From Pseudomonas sp. Irchel 3E13 (lineage in GTDB: Bacteria > Pseudomonadota > Gammaproteobacteria > Pseudomonadales > Pseudomonadaceae), in assembly GCF_900187455.1 (NCBI RefSeq), contig NZ_FYDX01000012.1, positions 32,402 through 96,401 on the forward strand: 64,000 nt of DNA. Reading direction: 5' to 3'. The notes beneath the pieces were generated by a model that was not told the DNA's origin, did not search any database, and worked only from the letters and a program-made list of their open reading frames with translations. The first letter of the stretch is position 1. The number at the start of each line of letters is the position of its first letter. Both the position numbers and the translations under genes were made by a program. Of this stretch, positions 8,168-16,827 are shown one piece after another.

Positions 8168-9142
8168 ATGTACGAACGTATCCAGTATGCATACCAAGCC
8201 CTAGCATCTGCCGTAAGGGTGTTCAACGAAGCATGGCCCCCGCTGGTGGTCGATGGTGCTGTCTATCTTGTGCCGCTACTCAACGAGCAGAAGACCCCCG
8301 ACATACTGCAGGTCGAGGAAGTGACGGGAGCCCGGGCTATCAGCTTGGCCACTGATGCATTTGGCGCCTTTGAACGCGACTTGGGTCAGGCTCCAGGAAC
8401 CGTGATGCGCTTGCCTGGCTATTTCATCGTGGCCAACTCGGTTCTCGAGCACGTGCTCGCGATCAATACATGCAAGCAGATGCTGGTCGACGCTATAGAG
8501 GCGGAGCGCCTCGAGCAGAACCTCACGCCAGAAATGCGGCCGCGGATCATGCGGCGCGCACTCGGTGCCGGGTTCAATACGAACCAGTTGAAGCGCTCCA
8601 TTCATGCCTTCGACGGAACGACCCGCAAACTTACCTTCACCTGGGCCGGGCATTCACCAGGTAACGAAAGGGTGACCGTCGCGAAAATTCGGGCCCAGCT
8701 CCAAGCCAAAGCAGAAATCCGCGCCGGCGCCGAAGACATTCCCCTTGAAAAAACCCCAGAGTATTTCGACCTCAGCTCGATCGTTCACCTGGCGGAGGAC
8801 CAGGTCCTGATCAAGCACAAAGTAGTAGCCCCCCATCCAAGGTGCATGGTGTGGCTTTCGGGGAGTGCTCGATGGGACGCAATGATCAAGGCCAACCTTC
8901 CGGTGTTCGTGTTAGCCGGAGAAACGCCCCCTAAGGTCAGCGGACTCAAATGCTTCGATCGTCAGAAGCGGCGGGCGAAGCGAGTGGATGAGAAATCACG
9001 GCAGGAAGTTCTGACAGGGCGGGACATATACCTCCCCACTGAAAAGGTCAGTCCCAACCAGGTTGAGCGTGATGGGGCACAAAATCGGCAAGAAGTCGCG
9101 TCGACGTATCGCTTGGCCGGCCAGACCTACACGAACCAGTGA
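8168..9142 (+). CDS. tus: Probable Tus/Ter-family replication fork-arrest protein
   Basis: A 324-residue protein whose conserved blocks align, by eye and from memory, with the E. coli terminus-binding protein Tus. They are RLPGYFIVAN near residue 80 (Tus AVRLPG), INTCKQML near 100 (Tus INKLKTTF), RKLTFTWAGH near 158 (Tus ATLRFGWANKH) and PRCMVWLSGSARWDAMI near 226 (Tus ARVWYKGDQKQVQ). Tus binds Ter sites and stops the replicative helicase from one side; plasmids such as R6K and R1 carry Ter sites. AAGGAGGCCCC precedes the ATG. The basic tail after residue 255 is extra. No convincing Ter site was found by eye, so its target is open. Confidence 0.6.
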   Translation: MYERIQYAYQALASAVRVFNEAWPPLVVDGAVYLVPLLNEQKTPDILQVEEVTGARAISLATDAFGAFERDLGQAPGTVMRLPGYFIVANSVLEHVLAINTCKQMLVDAIEAERLEQNLTPEMRPRIMRRALGAGFNTNQLKRSIHAFDGTTRKLTFTWAGHSPGNERVTVAKIRAQLQAKAEIRAGAEDIPLEKTPEYFDLSSIVHLAEDQVLIKHKVVAPHPRCMVWLSGSARWDAMIKANLPVFVLAGETPPKVSGLKCFDRQKRRAKRVDEKSRQEVLTGRDIYLPTEKVSPNQVERDGAQNRQEVASTYRLAGQTYTNQ

Positions 9143-9200
9143 GGGGGTTGCACATTCTGCAGGTGCGGTAGGATGTATTCATCAAAAGGGAGAACACGGG

Positions 9201-9950
9201 ATGAAGATAATCATTCAGGCAGAGGTGAAACGTGCTGAGGCGCTGGTCGAAGGCTACATGGGACTGCCGCCTGAGACGATCACCCTGGACAGCTTTAATA
9301 CGGATGCCTTGCGGAATGCACCTGACGACTTAGCCAAGGCCCTCAAAGCGCTTAATCGGGTGGCCCGGGCTCAGAACCCTACACAAGAGCATGCTGCCTA
9401 TGCCGTGAACGTGGTCGACCTCATCGCTGAACTGGCGCAGCGCCCAAAGTTGCCGGCACCGATCCAAAAAATGTGGGAGATAGAGGAGGGCATTCGTGAC
9501 GCCGGCGCTGCGTGGACGTTCAAGCACCTGGTAACTGTCTCGCTTGCCTTTGCTGGCGTCCTGGTCGGCACGAGTAAGACGCTTCCTCTAGGGTGGGAGC
9601 TGTTTGCCTATTTCGCGTTGGTGGTAGTGGTGGCGTCCGGGGCGTTGCACCTTACCCACGGCAAAAATGCAGGCACGCGCGTTCCAATCTACACCGTTGG
9701 AGGTTTGAGCATGTTCTGTGTGCTCAACACGGTGTATGGACCAGCGATCGGCTTTCTGGTGCTGTTTGTCGGTGCGACCATCTTCATGGCCGGGTCGGCA
9801 CTGAGCTTGCTGGGCGCAAACGACAGGGCAGTAAGAAACAATGCACTGCAAGACGACTTTGAAGTTATGCCGATGGAGACTGAGGATTACAATCTGTACA
9901 AAGTAACAGTTGGCAATGACATTACCCAGACGATAAAAAATCTGCTGTAA
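9201..9950 (+). CDS. Membrane protein of unknown function
   Basis: A 249-residue protein with a soluble N-terminal half (residues 1-100) and about four membrane segments: around 112-128, 135-152, 168-185 and 188-208. The last two are separated by the GPAIGF turn. A 40-residue polar tail follows. GGGAGAACACGGG precedes the ATG and a possible promoter starts with TTGCAC at 9148. No family was recognised. It follows the tus-like gene at 58 bp and may have its own promoter. Confidence 0.7.
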   Translation: MKIIIQAEVKRAEALVEGYMGLPPETITLDSFNTDALRNAPDDLAKALKALNRVARAQNPTQEHAAYAVNVVDLIAELAQRPKLPAPIQKMWEIEEGIRDAGAAWTFKHLVTVSLAFAGVLVGTSKTLPLGWELFAYFALVVVVASGALHLTHGKNAGTRVPIYTVGGLSMFCVLNTVYGPAIGFLVLFVGATIFMAGSALSLLGANDRAVRNNALQDDFEVMPMETEDYNLYKVTVGNDITQTIKNLL

Positions 9951-9954
9951 ACAA

Positions 9955-9980
9955 AAACCGGCCTCGAGGCCGGTTTTTTG
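9955..9980 (+). terminator. Intrinsic terminator after the membrane protein
   Basis: ACCGGCCTCGAGGCCGG followed by TTTTTT, five bases after the stop codon. Confidence 0.9.
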
Positions 9981-10076
9981 GTTGGTCGTCAGAAATTGGA
10001 CAAAAGGTAAAGCCAGAAGGGTCTGAAGGCCTGAGCGCCCCAGGCTAAGCCAGGGGCAGCCTGTTACACAGAAACC

Positions 10077-13000
10077 TTAATGCCCGATATTGTCGCGTTT
10101 ACTCGCTTTCAGGATGTCCGAGAGGTGATCGCCAGAACCATTGTCATGTAGACCAGCATCAACAAGCTGTTTATACATGCCATCACTCTGAGCCCTATCC
10201 ATGTTCGCCGAATCGGCATAATGGTCCCAGCGCTCTTTAGAATTGCCATTAAGAGATCCAGATCTAGCAGCAGCAAACACATCGGATTGAGCTTCATTCA
10301 AGCCAAACCGCTGCCCCTCGTGCATAAAGTCATCTCGTGTAGAATGCGCTCCGACCATTTGGTCTACACCGGTGGAGACCGGTCCAAGATTTCCCTGGTG
10401 ATTCTCTGCAAAGGTTTCCGGTTGATCAAACCGCTCAATTGAGTTGTCGGCCAGGGCCCCTTGGGGTTGATTCAACGCTAGATGTTGCACTTCGGGAATG
10501 AAATCTTCTCGTGAAATACGCGGTTCACCCGTTTGGCCTATACCGTTTGAGAAGGAGCTCGATCCCAACTGTTGCCCTTCACCCTTGTTATCTTCTCGTG
10601 AGGCACGCGCTCCGACCATTTGGTCCATACCGTTAGAGGGCGACGTTGATGCAAAGTGTTTACCTTCGCGCATGTGGTCTTGCCGTGGAGCACCGGCGCC
10701 AACGTCCTGGCCTACACCGTTTGAGACCGATGAAATATTGTCACGCTGATTAACTGTAAGGATGTCCGAGAGGTGGCCGCCAGAGCCATTATCATGCAAA
10801 CCAGCTTCAACAAGCTGTTTATACATGCCCTCACTCAAATGCTTGTCCATGTTCACCGAGTCGGCATATTGATCCCAGCGGTCTTTTGAATTGTCAGTAA
10901 GAGCCCCAGATCTTGCAGCAGCGAACACGTCTGCTTGAGCCTCATTCAACCCCAACTGTTGCCCCTCGTGCATGTAATCATCACGTGAAGCACGCGTGCC
11001 AACCATTTGGCCTATGCCATTAGAGGCCGCTGAAAGGATGCCGTAAGATGACTCGCCCTTGTCATTGACTTCTTTACTGCTGTTTCGGATGCGATCGGCG
11101 GCCCTGTCGGCTATTGGATCGAGTGCCTGCTTGGCGTATACCTCACCATCGTTTTTAACGATGCCATGATTACGCTCATGCTTCTGGCCGATGTTGGCAT
11201 TGGTCAAAGCGTCAGCCTTTGCATCCTGGTACTGGGAGTCAAACGCTTCAGCGTTAACTCTGTGACCTGCATTGCCGGTTATCCCCTCGAGATTTCCAAC
11301 AGATGGCGCTTGGAGGTTTGCGTTTTTATTGTAGTCAACCGTTGTACCAGCTAAGGCGTCGAAGTCATGGTTCTTGGCCAAGGTATACAACGCGGCCGCG
11401 GTACTCGCTCGATTAGGGTCAAGCATGGTTGAAGCAAACATTTTCTGGTTTTCTTGATACTCTGGTCCGTACTTATTCATCGCATCGTTTACGACAGCAC
11501 TCTCGCGGCCTTCATTGATGAGCTTGCCTGCGAGCGAGTCAAGCTTCATGTCCTCCGAATAGCCATAGGAATTGGCCAAGCCGCTGACCTTCTGGTAGGC
11601 AGCCTGATCACTAATGGTCTGCTGGGCTGATCGCGAAAGGCTTTCTTGATCAGCGCTCGAAAGTTTTGATTGATCCGAACTTTGGAAGTTCTTGGCGAGA
11701 GTAGTGCCATCGGTGCGTTGAAGTGCACTTTTCACAGTCTCTCCAATACCTGAAGACTTCACAGCCGAGAGGGTATCGTTATAAGAGGAGCCATCAGAGC
11801 GGGTAGACTGATCAGCTTTGCTTACAGATGCCCCCCCAGTAAGTGCTGCCCCTGCCGAAACTGATCCGTTGGCACCGGAAGGAATGCCGTCAACACCAGC
11901 TCCAGCTTTCGCTCCAACATTACCGTTCACACCGCCATTGAGCGAAACCGCAGCAATGGCCGAATCAATGTTACTGGTGCTGTAACCCTGTGCCTGGAGT
12001 GCGCTGTACTGCTGCTGGAATGCGGCGTTGTTCTCCAGGCCAAGCGACGATTGAAGCGAATGACCGACATTGGCAGCCTCACCAATGGATTTTGAGTTCT
12101 CAAGTGACCGCCCAAGGGTGCTTGTGAGTTGTTGAGAGAAGCTCTGTGAAGATCCTTCTGCCGTCATTCGAGAGCTCTGCACCGTATCACTCAGCATAGA
12201 GCCGATGTTGATGTTCCCCCTCTGATTCTCAGATCCGTTGATTCGAACACCTTTGTCGAAGTCACTGGAAGCGTACGGGGTAGTCTGCAGAGCTGCAGAG
12301 GGTGTAATGACATCAGGGGCGGCAATCTTCTCGTTGATCGTATCAGAGCCATTCATCCGACTTGCAATGCCCGAAGCTGCAACTGTCGCTCCGGTTACCA
12401 GGAACAAGCAGATAGCTGGGATCGAGGAGGCCATCAACCCCGCAACGCCAATAGCCTGCTCCAAGGCTGGCGTCATTTGCTTGAGCATCTCAAACGATAC
12501 CCCAGTACCACCGGCATCGAACGAGGACGTCTGCAGGATGGCTTCCATCGCACTTGCGGTCGAGGAGATAGAGTAGAGGTTCACAATCGCCAACGCCGGC
12601 ATCCATAACATCATCCAGACCAGCATCATTAGGTATTTGCCGATCAAGTTGATGCCGAAGCCACCCATGGCGATCAGGAACGCCATCAACGGTGTAATGG
12701 CGTAAATGAGACCTTCGAAGAAGGTCATGAAAGGCCGGACGTACTTGGTGAATTGAGTCCCTTCAGCGGCCCATTGCGTGTTCTGTTGGGCCATAGCCTG
12801 GCCCATCATCACGCCATATGACCCTTGCAGATCCTCCACTGCCTTCTGGCCTGGTGCCTGCAAGAAGATCGGATAGAGGATGGACGCCATGGTGTAGGCG
12901 CGAGCATCGGTCGCAGACATGTTTAGCGCATAGAGCGAGTCACCAATGCGAGAGGTAACTGCATCGGCGTCGACATTCTTTCCTGGGCGTTTAAAACCAG

Positions 13001-13739
13001 CCGTCGCGATTTCTGCCATTACGCCGTCGGTCGCGGAATCCGTCAGGTTGACCAGAGCTGTATGCGCGTCAGAGCAATTGAGCGTCCGGCCACCAGGTGT
13101 TCCATCGAAAATCTGCGTGTAATAAACGCCACTGCTAAAGCGTGATGCCCCGATAGGGTCGTTGGATCGGAACAGATCGGCATATCCGCTCAGGTCAGTC
13201 CCGAGGCTCGGCAAGGTGCATTCCCGATAATAATTTGACCAGGAGTTGACAAGATTTTTGTTAGTGCCAAGTCCATTCGTAAACGACGGAATAGACATGA
13301 GATTGCCGGTCACAGACCTTACTTTCATCAAGGTCTCAATCGGATCAGCAAACCCATATTTGGTCATTGCCGGAGTCGAAAACGCCTGCTCAAAAATATT
13401 TGTGATGTTGTATCCGATATTTGAAACTATAGAGCCAACTACCAGTGGACCAAAAGGCACATTATCGACAACTGCGACCTCACCACTATAGACATCTTCA
13501 ATTACTGCGCGACCAGATGGGCCGTACAAGGCCAAATAAAGAATGAGACAAACAAGAACCTTCTGGAAGGAGATTGCGGTGTTGTTGAAAACCGCTTGAA
13601 AGCCCAACAGCAAGGCTCCAATCAGGAATCCGATTTTAGCAAGGGACTCAACATCACCAGTGCCACAGATCATGGCAACAGAGTTCAAAATCTCTTCTAG
13701 GTAAATAGCAGAGCCAGTTGAGTAGATCGTGAATTCCAT
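10077..13739 (-). CDS. traG: TraG, mating-pair stabilisation protein of the F-type T4SS
   Basis: A 1220-residue inner-membrane protein, longer than F TraG (about 940). The N-terminal third has the TraG membrane topology: segments around residues 30-55, 58-75, 345-375 and 435-460. The C-terminal periplasmic part is Ser/Gln/Asn-rich and low in complexity. Family members stabilise mating pairs through the N-terminus and act in entry exclusion through the C-terminus. The last 310 residues contain a roughly 90-residue unit present twice (about 905-1000 and 1128-1220) with shorter partial units between them. It overlaps traH by one base. Confidence 0.92.
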   Translation of the reverse strand: MEFTIYSTGSAIYLEEILNSVAMICGTGDVESLAKIGFLIGALLLGFQAVFNNTAISFQKVLVCLILYLALYGPSGRAVIEDVYSGEVAVVDNVPFGPLVVGSIVSNIGYNITNIFEQAFSTPAMTKYGFADPIETLMKVRSVTGNLMSIPSFTNGLGTNKNLVNSWSNYYRECTLPSLGTDLSGYADLFRSNDPIGASRFSSGVYYTQIFDGTPGGRTLNCSDAHTALVNLTDSATDGVMAEIATAGFKRPGKNVDADAVTSRIGDSLYALNMSATDARAYTMASILYPIFLQAPGQKAVEDLQGSYGVMMGQAMAQQNTQWAAEGTQFTKYVRPFMTFFEGLIYAITPLMAFLIAMGGFGINLIGKYLMMLVWMMLWMPALAIVNLYSISSTASAMEAILQTSSFDAGGTGVSFEMLKQMTPALEQAIGVAGLMASSIPAICLFLVTGATVAASGIASRMNGSDTINEKIAAPDVITPSAALQTTPYASSDFDKGVRINGSENQRGNINIGSMLSDTVQSSRMTAEGSSQSFSQQLTSTLGRSLENSKSIGEAANVGHSLQSSLGLENNAAFQQQYSALQAQGYSTSNIDSAIAAVSLNGGVNGNVGAKAGAGVDGIPSGANGSVSAGAALTGGASVSKADQSTRSDGSSYNDTLSAVKSSGIGETVKSALQRTDGTTLAKNFQSSDQSKLSSADQESLSRSAQQTISDQAAYQKVSGLANSYGYSEDMKLDSLAGKLINEGRESAVVNDAMNKYGPEYQENQKMFASTMLDPNRASTAAALYTLAKNHDFDALAGTTVDYNKNANLQAPSVGNLEGITGNAGHRVNAEAFDSQYQDAKADALTNANIGQKHERNHGIVKNDGEVYAKQALDPIADRAADRIRNSSKEVNDKGESSYGILSAASNGIGQMVGTRASRDDYMHEGQQLGLNEAQADVFAAARSGALTDNSKDRWDQYADSVNMDKHLSEGMYKQLVEAGLHDNGSGGHLSDILTVNQRDNISSVSNGVGQDVGAGAPRQDHMREGKHFASTSPSNGMDQMVGARASREDNKGEGQQLGSSSFSNGIGQTGEPRISREDFIPEVQHLALNQPQGALADNSIERFDQPETFAENHQGNLGPVSTGVDQMVGAHSTRDDFMHEGQRFGLNEAQSDVFAAARSGSLNGNSKERWDHYADSANMDRAQSDGMYKQLVDAGLHDNGSGDHLSDILKASKRDNIGH

Positions 13740-15169
13740 CAGTTTGGCCTCACCGGGTTCGAACCCATAGTAGAGATGAAGTTAGGTGGCGGCATTATCT
13801 GCATCCTGACCTGATAGTCTTTCGCCATGTCGTTTTCGTTGCCATACTTTGAAAGTAAGGCCTGATGCTCAGCCGTTAGGCGTACACGGGCGTCGGAAAT
13901 AAAGTCTCTGCTGGTTTCACCAAGCTGATCAACCATTTTGCCACTCTGCAGTACATCAGCAGCGGCTGTGATATACGAGTCCGCAAGAGAGTGAGCACCT
14001 TCAAGCGCCAACATTCTGGAGTGGGCGCTGACAAATCCTTTCGCCATGTATTCGCTATGCTGTGCAATCCGCTGAATCATTCCTGAGAATCCAGTCTTCT
14101 GGAGAGCTGCAATAATCGATACTTCTTCAGCGTTAAAGGTGCCGGCGTTATTTGCCCATTTGTATACAATCCCCGGAGAGTTGGCACTTCCGTTGAATGC
14201 CAAAAGTATTTTTTGGGCTAACCCGTCGAAAGCGATTTCCTGGGTTTTCATGGTCATGCAGGTATCTTCATCACCAGAGCAGTCGTAGATAGTGACGGTA
14301 TCCTGCTTGCGACCTTCAACTACATCTTGAAGGGTGAGAGAGGTTGGCCCAAACCTCTTAGTTACCGGTACCTTGCCTTTACCATCATCGGCGTCTTCAA
14401 GGGCAGTGATCAGAACTGTGCCGGTTAAGGACATGATCATTTCATCGGTTTGACGTGAGCCATAGGTGAAGAAGCTTCTCGCGCCGTTTTGTGCCATTGC
14501 GCACCACAGGACGTTACCCACATCTTCACATGACTTCGAAAGACCAGCATCACTTTGCTGTTCCTTAGGTGACTTCGAGGTCAGGCTCCCTGGCATAATA
14601 GAAGAGAATGCATCGCCTATGCCGCCGGTGACGTTGATATTAGCGGCGCGCATAGTTTCTTTGGAGGTGAACGAGCTGAAGGCGTCGGTCACTAGACCCT
14701 GAGCCAATTGGCACGAGTTCGACATCAAGCTGTTGATGTCCTGCATCACCTCTTGAAGGTTCTGAATCACGTTGTGCACTGTTGGCCCCATTGCATTCAA
14801 CGCAAGTTTGAACGCATAGCCAGAGGCGACACCAACAGCGTTTGAAGCAACAGACCGCAAAGCCTGCACAAATTGCTGCGCATTAATAAACGAAAACGAA
14901 CCAGCAAACATGTCAATGCCGCCGCATCCAGCTTGGAATGAAGGCGGGCGGAAGTTGACAATCGGGGTATTTGAAATTTTATTACGCACACGCAGTGAGC
15001 CGCCCGTAATCACTCCACGAGTTGCAGTTTCATAAGCGCCTGGCTCAGTGGTATTCGACATGGATGTGAACATGGAGTCGAGTTGTGACTGGATGTCGGC
15101 GTGCACTCCAAGCGGCGCCATGGCAATGGCAAATGTCAACACCATCGATTTACTGTTCAGTCGCATCAT
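13739..15169 (-). CDS. traH: TraH, F-type pilus assembly protein
   Basis: A 476-residue exported protein with a signal peptide (residues 1-25, ending VHA). The conserved TraH opening is present: GGSLRVRN, then the FQAGCGGIDMFAGSFSF segment near residue 80. TraH is a periplasmic/outer-membrane protein needed for pilus extension together with TraF and TraW. Its start overlaps traF by 20 bases and its stop abuts traG, giving the usual traF-traH-traG order. Confidence 0.95.
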   Translation of the reverse strand: MMRLNSKSMVLTFAIAMAPLGVHADIQSQLDSMFTSMSNTTEPGAYETATRGVITGGSLRVRNKISNTPIVNFRPPSFQAGCGGIDMFAGSFSFINAQQFVQALRSVASNAVGVASGYAFKLALNAMGPTVHNVIQNLQEVMQDINSLMSNSCQLAQGLVTDAFSSFTSKETMRAANINVTGGIGDAFSSIMPGSLTSKSPKEQQSDAGLSKSCEDVGNVLWCAMAQNGARSFFTYGSRQTDEMIMSLTGTVLITALEDADDGKGKVPVTKRFGPTSLTLQDVVEGRKQDTVTIYDCSGDEDTCMTMKTQEIAFDGLAQKILLAFNGSANSPGIVYKWANNAGTFNAEEVSIIAALQKTGFSGMIQRIAQHSEYMAKGFVSAHSRMLALEGAHSLADSYITAAADVLQSGKMVDQLGETSRDFISDARVRLTAEHQALLSKYGNENDMAKDYQVRMQIMPPPNFISTMGSNPVRPN

Positions 15170-16190
15170 TCACCTCCACGTCAATTGCCTTCCTAGCCAG
15201 TTTTGCTTTCATAGTCTCTACAAATTTTTTCGGATCGTTGAGAAGGTCTTCATCAACGCCGTCAGAGTCGTCGATCGAGAGAAGCCCGTTGTCAAAGAAC
15301 GGTTGAGTACTTGCAAAGGTTTTGTGATCGATAATCTCCGCGTCTCTTGACGCGATTAAAATCCGGTTGAACAACACATCCAGTGTGATTGCACCGTAGC
15401 CAACAATGGCGGTTTCCTTTGGAGGCATTGCCAGGGCCAAAGCAGGTGTTTGAAAAACATCTAGCTTTTTTGCTTGGCCATCATCAATGCGATACTCCGG
15501 AAACGCATCGTTATCGAGCGGCCCACCATCAATAGAGATTGGGATAATGTTTATCCCTGTTGAGGTGGTCAGAGACTGAAGAACATTCGCCTGCTCGGCA
15601 CAGAGCATGCAGTTGGACTTGAAGAAGAAGAAGAGACCTACCTTGTCGGCAAGGCCTCGAAGCACCTTGTCCTTATTTGCTGTTACTTCGCGATTCATAG
15701 CATTCGCGGCATAGGTAGCTACTGGACGACGGCTATCTTCATCCAGGAAGGGGTCCTTCATGATGGCGCGAGACGAAGCCTCAGAAAACTTCGACGCCTT
15801 GTCCATCATCACCCGCTGCAGGTAGTAATAGGCCTGGACGTTTTCATCTGTAGGGTTATCGATCGCCCGATCACGGTACTTAGGTAGGTTCTTCTTGATC
15901 CAGGCCACACTGAACACTGCCGGCCCTTTAGGGGCTGTAGGCTCAGCTTTCTCTGGTGGCGCCGGGGGAGGGGGAGGAGGAGGAGGGGGGGGAGGCGGCG
16001 GTAGTTCTTTCTTCGGCTCCTCTTCTTCTTTAGGTGGGTCCTTGTACCAGAACCACCCCTCGGCCTTACCCTTGTAGTAGTTGCTGCCGCCAGCAGCGGG
16101 CAAAGAAGAGTCTTCTGGTCTGTCGTTAGCACTGGCAATCTGAGCCATGGCCACGAGCGCAATAGTGATGAGGAGAATCGGAGGTCGCAT
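15150..16190 (-). CDS. traF: TraF, thioredoxin-like F-type pilus assembly protein
   Basis: A 346-residue periplasmic protein with a signal peptide (residues 1-22, ending ASA) and a run of 13 prolines near residue 65 bounded by acidic/lysine clusters. A thioredoxin fold follows, with CMLC near residue 190 in place of the usual CxxC pair. TraF proteins act with TraH and TraW in pilus assembly; many have lost the cysteines, but here both remain, so redox activity is possible. The start at 16190 is supported by GGGGAACTGAC before the ATG. The proline run is coded by repeated CCT/CCC codons and may slip. Confidence 0.9.
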   Translation of the reverse strand: MRPPILLITIALVAMAQIASANDRPEDSSLPAAGGSNYYKGKAEGWFWYKDPPKEEEEPKKELPPPPPPPPPPPPPAPPEKAEPTAPKGPAVFSVAWIKKNLPKYRDRAIDNPTDENVQAYYYLQRVMMDKASKFSEASSRAIMKDPFLDEDSRRPVATYAANAMNREVTANKDKVLRGLADKVGLFFFFKSNCMLCAEQANVLQSLTTSTGINIIPISIDGGPLDNDAFPEYRIDDGQAKKLDVFQTPALALAMPPKETAIVGYGAITLDVLFNRILIASRDAEIIDHKTFASTQPFFDNGLLSIDDSDGVDEDLLNDPKKFVETMKAKLARKAIDVEVNDATEQ

Positions 16191-16191
16191 G

Positions 16192-16485
16192 TCAGTTCCC
16201 CTTATCCAGGAAGCTTGCGACGGCATCAGTACGGTATACCCAAAAGCGCCCACACTTTTTTCGCGCAGGGTTGATTGCCTTCACCCACTCGAGGTGCTGG
16301 TAGTCGGCAGCTCCGATCTTCTTCCGAAAGTAAATCACTGAATAGTTCAGCTCTTTGGCCACCTCGGTGACGGACATATGGGCGCCATACAGCCGGCTTA
16401 ACCGCTGATGGGTGGTCTCGTTTTTTTTCTTGGCGCCGCTTCCGGCTTGTGACCGCCGGCCATGGCCCTGCGAGATCTGAAGCAT
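16192..16485 (-). CDS. Small helix-turn-helix protein
   Basis: A 97-residue basic protein with an HTH-like segment (MSVTEVAKELNYSVIYFRKKIG, near residue 38) and a C-terminal CGRFWVYRTDAVASFL that resembles the wing of MerR/excisionase-type domains. The start at 16485 has GGAGTTGAG before the ATG; in-frame ATGs at 16500 and 16536 are alternatives. It lies two bases upstream of traF, at the head of the traFHG unit, and could regulate it. Confidence 0.65.
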   Translation of the reverse strand: MLQISQGHGRRSQAGSGAKKKNETTHQRLSRLYGAHMSVTEVAKELNYSVIYFRKKIGAADYQHLEWVKAINPARKKCGRFWVYRTDAVASFLDKGN

Positions 16486-16827
16486 CTCAACTCCACTCAT
16501 TGAAATCTGATGTTCCAATGCTAGGGCTGAAGCCATTTAAAAGGCGGCCAATCCGGCCCGATCTGGGGGGCAGTAATTGTTACCGCCCGTCGCGATTCGA
16601 AAACTGCTTGGACGTGAGCGCTAAAATGTAGGAACGATGAAATCGCGGGTGAGCCTGGAGACTCCACGACTATTCTGTCCGCGAGCCACCGCGATTTGGG
16701 CGCCTTGTTATCTGAGGCGGGGGAACTGCTATGTGTAATTTCCGATAATAGGTAGACCCGGATCTTGCACATAGCTTCTTCGTGCGAGAGGATATGGGTC
16801 ACTTTAATTGGAATTTGGACTGTCTCT
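16486..16827. other. Divergent intergenic region with inverted repeat
   Basis: The region between the traF unit and the recombinase holds an imperfect inverted repeat: AAATCGCGGGTG at 16640-16651 and CCACCGCGATTT at 16686-16697, with a 34-bp spacer. It could be the crossover site of the adjacent recombinase or an operator. No gene is supported here. Confidence 0.5.

Noticed and set aside
7328..8226. Several long minus-strand frames upstream of kfrA and opposite the tus-like gene
   Set aside because: No ribosome-binding sites or domains; composition is that of the opposite strand.
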